Assembly (NCBI RefSeq): GCF_027887165.1 | Contig: NC_077230.1 | Location: 263,188,476-263,252,475 of the forward strand | DNA from: Monodelphis domestica | Taxonomy: Eukaryota > Chordata > Mammalia > Didelphimorphia > Didelphidae | Length of the DNA: 64,000 nt | Reading direction: 5' to 3' | Part shown: positions 59,540 to 64,000 of the stretch, piece after piece | Layout: each line of letters starts with the position of its first letter | Position numbering within the stretch: position 1 is the stretch's first letter | Notes under the pieces: generated by a model | What the model saw: the letters and a program-made list of their open reading frames with translations, nothing else | Databases searched by the model: none | What the model was told of the DNA's origin: nothing | Made by a program: the position numbers and the translations under genes

Positions 59540-62150
59540 CCACTGGCCTAAACAGCTTGTCAGAGAGATGGAAAAAAAAGAGGAAGACTGAGAAAAGTCC
59601 ATTTAATTTGACAATTAAAGCATCATTCCTTATAACTTCATTTCATTTGAGTGATAAGGTTAGAAGTCAGTTGGCAGAGGATTTAGAAAAGGAAGAGAAA
59701 GCACTGAAAGTAGATGCCTTTTTTCAAAGATTTTATTGAGGAAGAAAGAAGGAGAAAGATTAGGATAGTATCTGAGACTGCTGAGATAGAGTGAGGATTT
59801 TTTAAGAATAGGGGAAACTTGGGTGTACTTATATGCTCTAGGAATAAGTAGGTAAGGACAGACAAGATTGGAGAGTGGGGGATGATAGTGGGAACATTTT
59901 GATGGAATATTCTAAGTAGAATATGGGTTTAACAAGTAAGTACATCAAAGTTTCTAAGTATTATCCACTTTTAGTTAATAGGGAAGTCTAGTGCTACGTT
60001 GTTCAGGAGGTTTTTCTGTGCTTTCTTATTTTTAAAGGCAAATGTAAGTGTCAACAGGATGTTTTTCATCTTTGTTTTCCATGTGACACCGAATACAATC
60101 CTTTCCAATGTTTTTTGAATGAATAGATTAAATATAAGATTATAATATATTTTGTGAATAATGTTTTCATATGCTATATTAGACTTAACATTAATGGGTA
60201 GGAATCCCTTTGTAAAATAAAATACAAAATTTTAAAATCATTCTTACAAAACTTCAATGAGTACAACCTTTTGAAAAGCATGTCATATTTTATTAAGGCC
60301 ATTTATCAGGTTTTCTGATTGTGTACAAGATATCTTATCAAAAGGTTGATGTTTTAAAATTGTGGACACCCGTGTTAAAGAATTTTTTATTTATAGGATT
60401 TCTTGTATCCATAGGGACAAAATACTATTAGTACAGGTTGTGGATTATAGCAAAGACTTGCTTATTAGTCTTTTGTTGAACTGGTTGTTAAAGTGCTATT
60501 AGGGTACTAATTAAAATGGAAATTTACCCACATTACTGGTTTCTTCTGGCTAGCATATCTTACTATTGAAAGAAGTCTTATACAGATAGATGATAGTAAA
60601 TGTGTTTTTGAAAAGACAGGCAAATCAAATTATAACAAATTGACTTGTATTTCCCCAATATCACTATAAGCATTTAAAAATGATATTTTTATTGCTCAAG
60701 GAAAATATTACTTACCAGGTTTGTGAATTTGCACTTAAGACTTTCCTAAAGTCCTTTTACAATTACAGTTTTGGGTCAGTAAATATGTCTTCATTCATGC
60801 CCAAACTATTCCTTTTGTGATTTATTCTCTAAATCTATCATTTAGGAGAAATGGAAACTTGTATAGTTGAATTTATTTTAATTTATTTTCCTTTCTTGGG
60901 CATTTCTGATTAAAGTCAGGCTTTTAAAAGCTTCATAAAAACATTTTCCTTCTTTTTTAAAAAAACTTGGGCCTTGGTCTTAATTGCAGTGTGCTTTCCA
61001 ATATACTGTTGCTTGGTAAAATGAAAAATTAAAATCAGTCAACCAAGCAATTTTTTTTTTTACTTTGTAAGGTCTATAATTTTACTTTGTAAGGTCTATA
61101 ATTCAGTTCCCATATGAATAAAATTCAAAATCGAATGGAATTGGCAGTGTCTCTTACATCCTTTTTTCCTTTATTCTAGATTTGTCTGCTTGATCTCACA
61201 AATTAGAGATTTGATAAACAGTGAAACATTTTGGGTTTTGTTCTTAACCATCTGTCCCTGTTTTAAAATACTTAATAGAATTTGGCCAGGCAGGACTCTA
61301 AAAAAGGTGTCTTATATTTTGCATATTTTCTCCAGAAAGCAAAGGCCAGATTAAATTGGATCATTTCTTTGAGTGTATGCTAATGAATAAGGTAGAGGGA
61401 TGTAAAAAGAATCATTATGTAAATTTAGTTAGAATCTTCAGCATGATTCAGAGATTTTAGCTTTTAAAGAAAAAGGAAAGACAGTAATTGGCTTTCTGAC
61501 TATGAAATGGCTAAATTTTCATTCACTGCTAAAAATCTTTTTAACCTTTAAGCTTCCATTTTATGTTTGTACTATTGGAAGTAAAAAATAGTAGAAAATG
61601 TGATAATAAAATTGTTCAAGTTGAATATATTTAATATACATGGTTTATTTCAAAATAAAATATTTCTTCTCTGTTCAAATGCCTCTCAGTCAACTTTTTG
61701 TAATGCTCCATTTATGGCATGTTAAAATTAATTTATGTCATGTGAACAATACAGTTCCAAGTCTATTCAGAAGTACGTAGTGATGAAAGATCTATTAAAA
61801 CCAAATCATTACAATGAAATTACATGACAGTCATTGCTAAAGTAGTAAGTTTCATATAAGTGGAAAATATAAAAGATAGTGTTTGTCTTGATAAAGTTTT
61901 AACTTGACATTTCACAAAATGCTTATCAATAGAGCAACATGGAGAATGCTTGTCTTGGAGTCTGATTTGTGGTTGGGTTCTAATCTATGTGATCCTTTAT
62001 GTATGAGACTTTATGTGAATCTCACCAAGTATATTTAAGAAAGAGTTTTAAAAATGTAATCACTTTAAATGTATAAGATGGTATTAATTGTTGACAGACA
62101 CCTCAAACAATATAATGTGAATGGAATGGAATTGAGTAGTTAAGAATAGC
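59540..62150. other. Longest apparently single-copy stretch of the window
   Basis: About 2.6 kb of AT-rich intron without a recognisable transposon. A tandem pair of about 22 bp ('tttactttgtaaggtctataat' type) lies at about 61061-61102. No exon recognised. Confidence 0.45.
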
Positions 62151-62154
62151 CACA

Positions 62155-62290
62155 GTCTTAGCATCATAAGATCATAGAATGAGAATCTGAAAGGAACTGA
62201 CCCAGCCACCTTTACATTTTATGGAAAAACTGATGGCCAAGAAAGCAAATAATTTGATCAAGGTCTAATAGGCAACAATGATCAGAGAAG
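62155..62290 (-). mobile_element. CORE/MIR-type SINE relic, antisense
   Basis: 'agatcatagaatgagaatct', 'ttacattttatggaaaaact', 'ttgatcaaggtctaatagg'. Strongly decayed. Confidence 0.45.
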
Positions 62291-62347
62291 ATAATGTTTC
62301 ATTTTTGAAGGAAATATCAAATATCAATCAATCAATCAACAAGAGTT

Positions 62348-62551
62348 GCTTTTTTTTAAACCGTTACCTTCTGTCTTAGAAAAACAATACTAAGTATTGG
62401 TTCCAAGGCAGAAGAGCGGTAAGGGCTAGGCAAAGGGAGTTAAGTGACTTGCCCAGGATTACACAGTTAGGAAGTGTCTGAGGTCATATTTGAACCTAGG
62501 ACTTCCCATCTCTAGGCCTGGCTCTTAATCTACTGAGCCACCCAGCTGCCC
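62348..62551 (-). mobile_element. tRNA-derived SINE inserted at an L2 end
   Basis: Antisense copy ending 'gagccacccagctgcc'. Flanks TCAATCAACAAGAGTT and TCAATCAAGAAAAGTT are a slightly diverged target duplication that lies in the terminal repeat of the L2 piece to its right. Confidence 0.9.
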
Positions 62552-62693
62552 TCAATCAAGAAAAGTTTATTAAATGCCTACTATGTGCCAGACTCTGTTT
62601 TAGGTACAGGGGTACAAAACAATGAATGAAATAATCTCTACTCACAAGGAGTTTGCCTTCTAAAGGGAGACAAGTATATTCATAAATATATTT
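62552..62693 (-). mobile_element. L2 3' end, antisense
   Basis: 'tttattaaatgcctactatg', 'tgccagactctgttttaggt', 'acaaggagtttgccttctaa'. Old target of the SINE on its left. Confidence 0.75.
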
Positions 62694-62928
62694 AGGGGTC
62701 AGCTAAGTAGCTCATTGGATAGAGAGTCAGGCTGGAGTTGAGAGGGCCTGGATTTAAATATGGCCACAGACACTTCCTAGCAGTGTGACCCTGAGCAAGT
62801 CACTTAAACCCAGTTGCCTACCCCTTATTGCTCTTCTGCCATAGAATCGATACTTAGTGTGCGTTGGAATCGATACTTAGTATCACTTCTAAAATGGTAG
62901 ATTAGGGCTTAAAATCTTTTAAAAAAAA
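62694..62928 (+). mobile_element. tRNA-derived SINE, sense, with internal duplication
   Basis: 'ggggtcagctaagtagctca' head, 'gcagtgtgaccctgagcaag' body, A-tail at 62915-62928. A short direct repeat 'ggaatcgatacttagt' type sits near 62845-62882. Loose target duplication AAGTATATTCATAAATA / AAGCATATTTTGAATAA. Confidence 0.85.
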
Positions 62929-64000
62929 TAAGCATATTTTGAATAAATAAAAAAGTGTAAATACAAAGTAATTAAGTACAAGGAAGTTTGAGAGAGGAAG
63001 GCCATTGTGTATTTCTCTTCTCAGTCTGTGAACAGGTTAATAATTTTATAAATATCTTGAATGGTAGACTACAGAATATACACAGTTTGTAGAGGAATCA
63101 TAGAGTTTATGAAATGCGATGGATAAATGAGATAGGGAATCCTTCCCTGGAGACATTTGTACACTAGGTAATTTATAAAGACTATTATTATGTTTTTTAA
63201 AAATTATCTTTAATTTTATTTTTAAATACTTGTAGATTTGTGCAGAAACAATTCTAAACTACTCTAAATGGGATGACAAATTTGTCTTTCTTATGTATAC
63301 CTGCCAAAATTTTCAGATAGGAAGAGTTGGAAGCTTTTTGGTTACAAATTTTGTTTGAATTTAAGGAAGCTGAGATGTTGTCCCGTGATTAAAAAAAAAA
63401 GTTACTAGGACCACCACCATTATCCACATAGTTTTTGAAGAAAATGTGAGAAACTTGACAACTGCGACAAAGATAATATTCTATGGTTTGTCTAAACTGA
63501 TCTTGGAACAAGACTAGAACAAATTACATGTTGTTATATTAAGATGAAGTCTACCTCATAGGCATTCAGTTTACGATGAATCCTGGATTGGAGAATGGTT
63601 TCAAAAAGTATGGTATGTTTATGTAATAGAATGTATTATTGTACAGTTGGAAATGATAAACATGAAAAATTCAGAGAAATGTAGTAAGATTTGCATGAAG
63701 TGTTGCTGAACAAATCTAATGAATAATATATATGTATGTATGTGTATATACATATATATATATAATGACTGAAACACTGTAAATGAAAAAAAATCACTAA
63801 AGGGAAATTTAACTCTAAATAATTGAAAAAAACTAGTGATCAGTCCCAGAGAATAGATAATGAGAAAAACCTTAGAGCAGAGGAGGAGACTGCTAGGACA
63901 GAATAGTATATTCATTGTCAGATAAGAATTCTGTATGGATTGTTTTTGCTTAATTGCTTTCTTTCTCACATGGGAAAGACCATTCTGGGGAGAGTAACTA
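62929..64000. other. Intron sequence at window edge
   Basis: AT-rich; a (TA)n/(TATG)n run at about 63727-63765. Open frame 63619-63969 (-) is a low-complexity Phe/Ile/Ser translation with no motif. Confidence 0.45.

Larger units (their letters stand above)
57674..64000 (+). other. MTMR2: MTMR2 intron 2, 5' part
   Basis: Starts with a GTATGT donor and runs off the window. It holds two LTR-like blocks, then mostly single-copy DNA from about 59540 to 62150, then SINE and L2 pieces. No further MTMR2 exon was recognised. Confidence 0.85.

Overview
The window looks like a nuclear gene region from a marsupial. It is AT-rich and has a single small CpG island. It is crowded with transposon families typical of marsupials: opossum-type L1, L2, CR1/L3-like LINEs, tRNA-derived and CORE-type SINEs, class I-like endogenous retroviruses with solo LTRs, an RTE-clade LINE, and hAT and Tc1/mariner miniature elements. 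The species cannot be fixed from sequence alone.

The only host gene I can support is MTMR2 (myotubularin-related protein 2) on the + strand. The CpG-island promoter and coding exon 1 lie near 2.0-2.3 kb (ATG at 2210, donor after 2289). Coding exon 2 is at 57568-57673. Together they encode the first 62 residues, the serine-rich N-terminal tail, including the Ser58-Pro59 site. All catalytic domains lie beyond the right edge. Intron 1 is about 55.3 kb and holds nearly everything else; intron 2 runs off the window.

Layout. 1-2.0 kb: upstream flank with a (GA)n purine tract. 2.0-2.4 kb: promoter and exon 1. 3-7.4 kb: SINEs, a CR1-like LINE split by a SINE, L2 pieces and an L1 3' end with a 17-bp target duplication. 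7.4-13.4 kb: LTR-rich block with three solo LTRs, each with a perfect 4-bp duplication, and an older retroviral fossil. 15-16.3 kb: L2, SINE and a Tc1/mariner-like miniature element. 17-20.7 kb: large 5'-truncated L1. 20.7-21.4 kb: SINE split by a hAT-like element with an exact 8-bp duplication. 21.75-28.74 kb: SINE split by a broken class I-like provirus that itself carries a SINE and an LTR-like block. 29-30.3 kb: L1. 31-31.8 kb: LTR. 31.9-35.05 kb: long L2 interrupted by a second hAT-like copy. 35-51 kb: CR1-like LINE, scattered SINEs, L2 and L1 relics, microsatellites and a GC-rich degenerate repeat. 51.6-54.8 kb: L1 remnant interrupted by an RTE-like LINE whose product ends in a C2H2 zinc finger. 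57.9-59.5 kb: two LTR-like blocks. 59.5-64 kb: mostly single-copy intron with two SINEs near 62.5 kb.

The MTMR2 exons form one reading frame across the splice. The other long open frames come from transposons or low-complexity DNA. All six L1 pieces and nearly all LTRs lie antisense to MTMR2, as expected if sense insertions with their poly(A) and splice signals are selected against. I did not find a clearly new biological system. The best leads are the RTE-like element with its zinc finger, altered catalytic motif and 3' hairpin, the hAT-like miniature family, an unidentified A-rich ORF near 45.9 kb, and the nested insertions that give relative ages.
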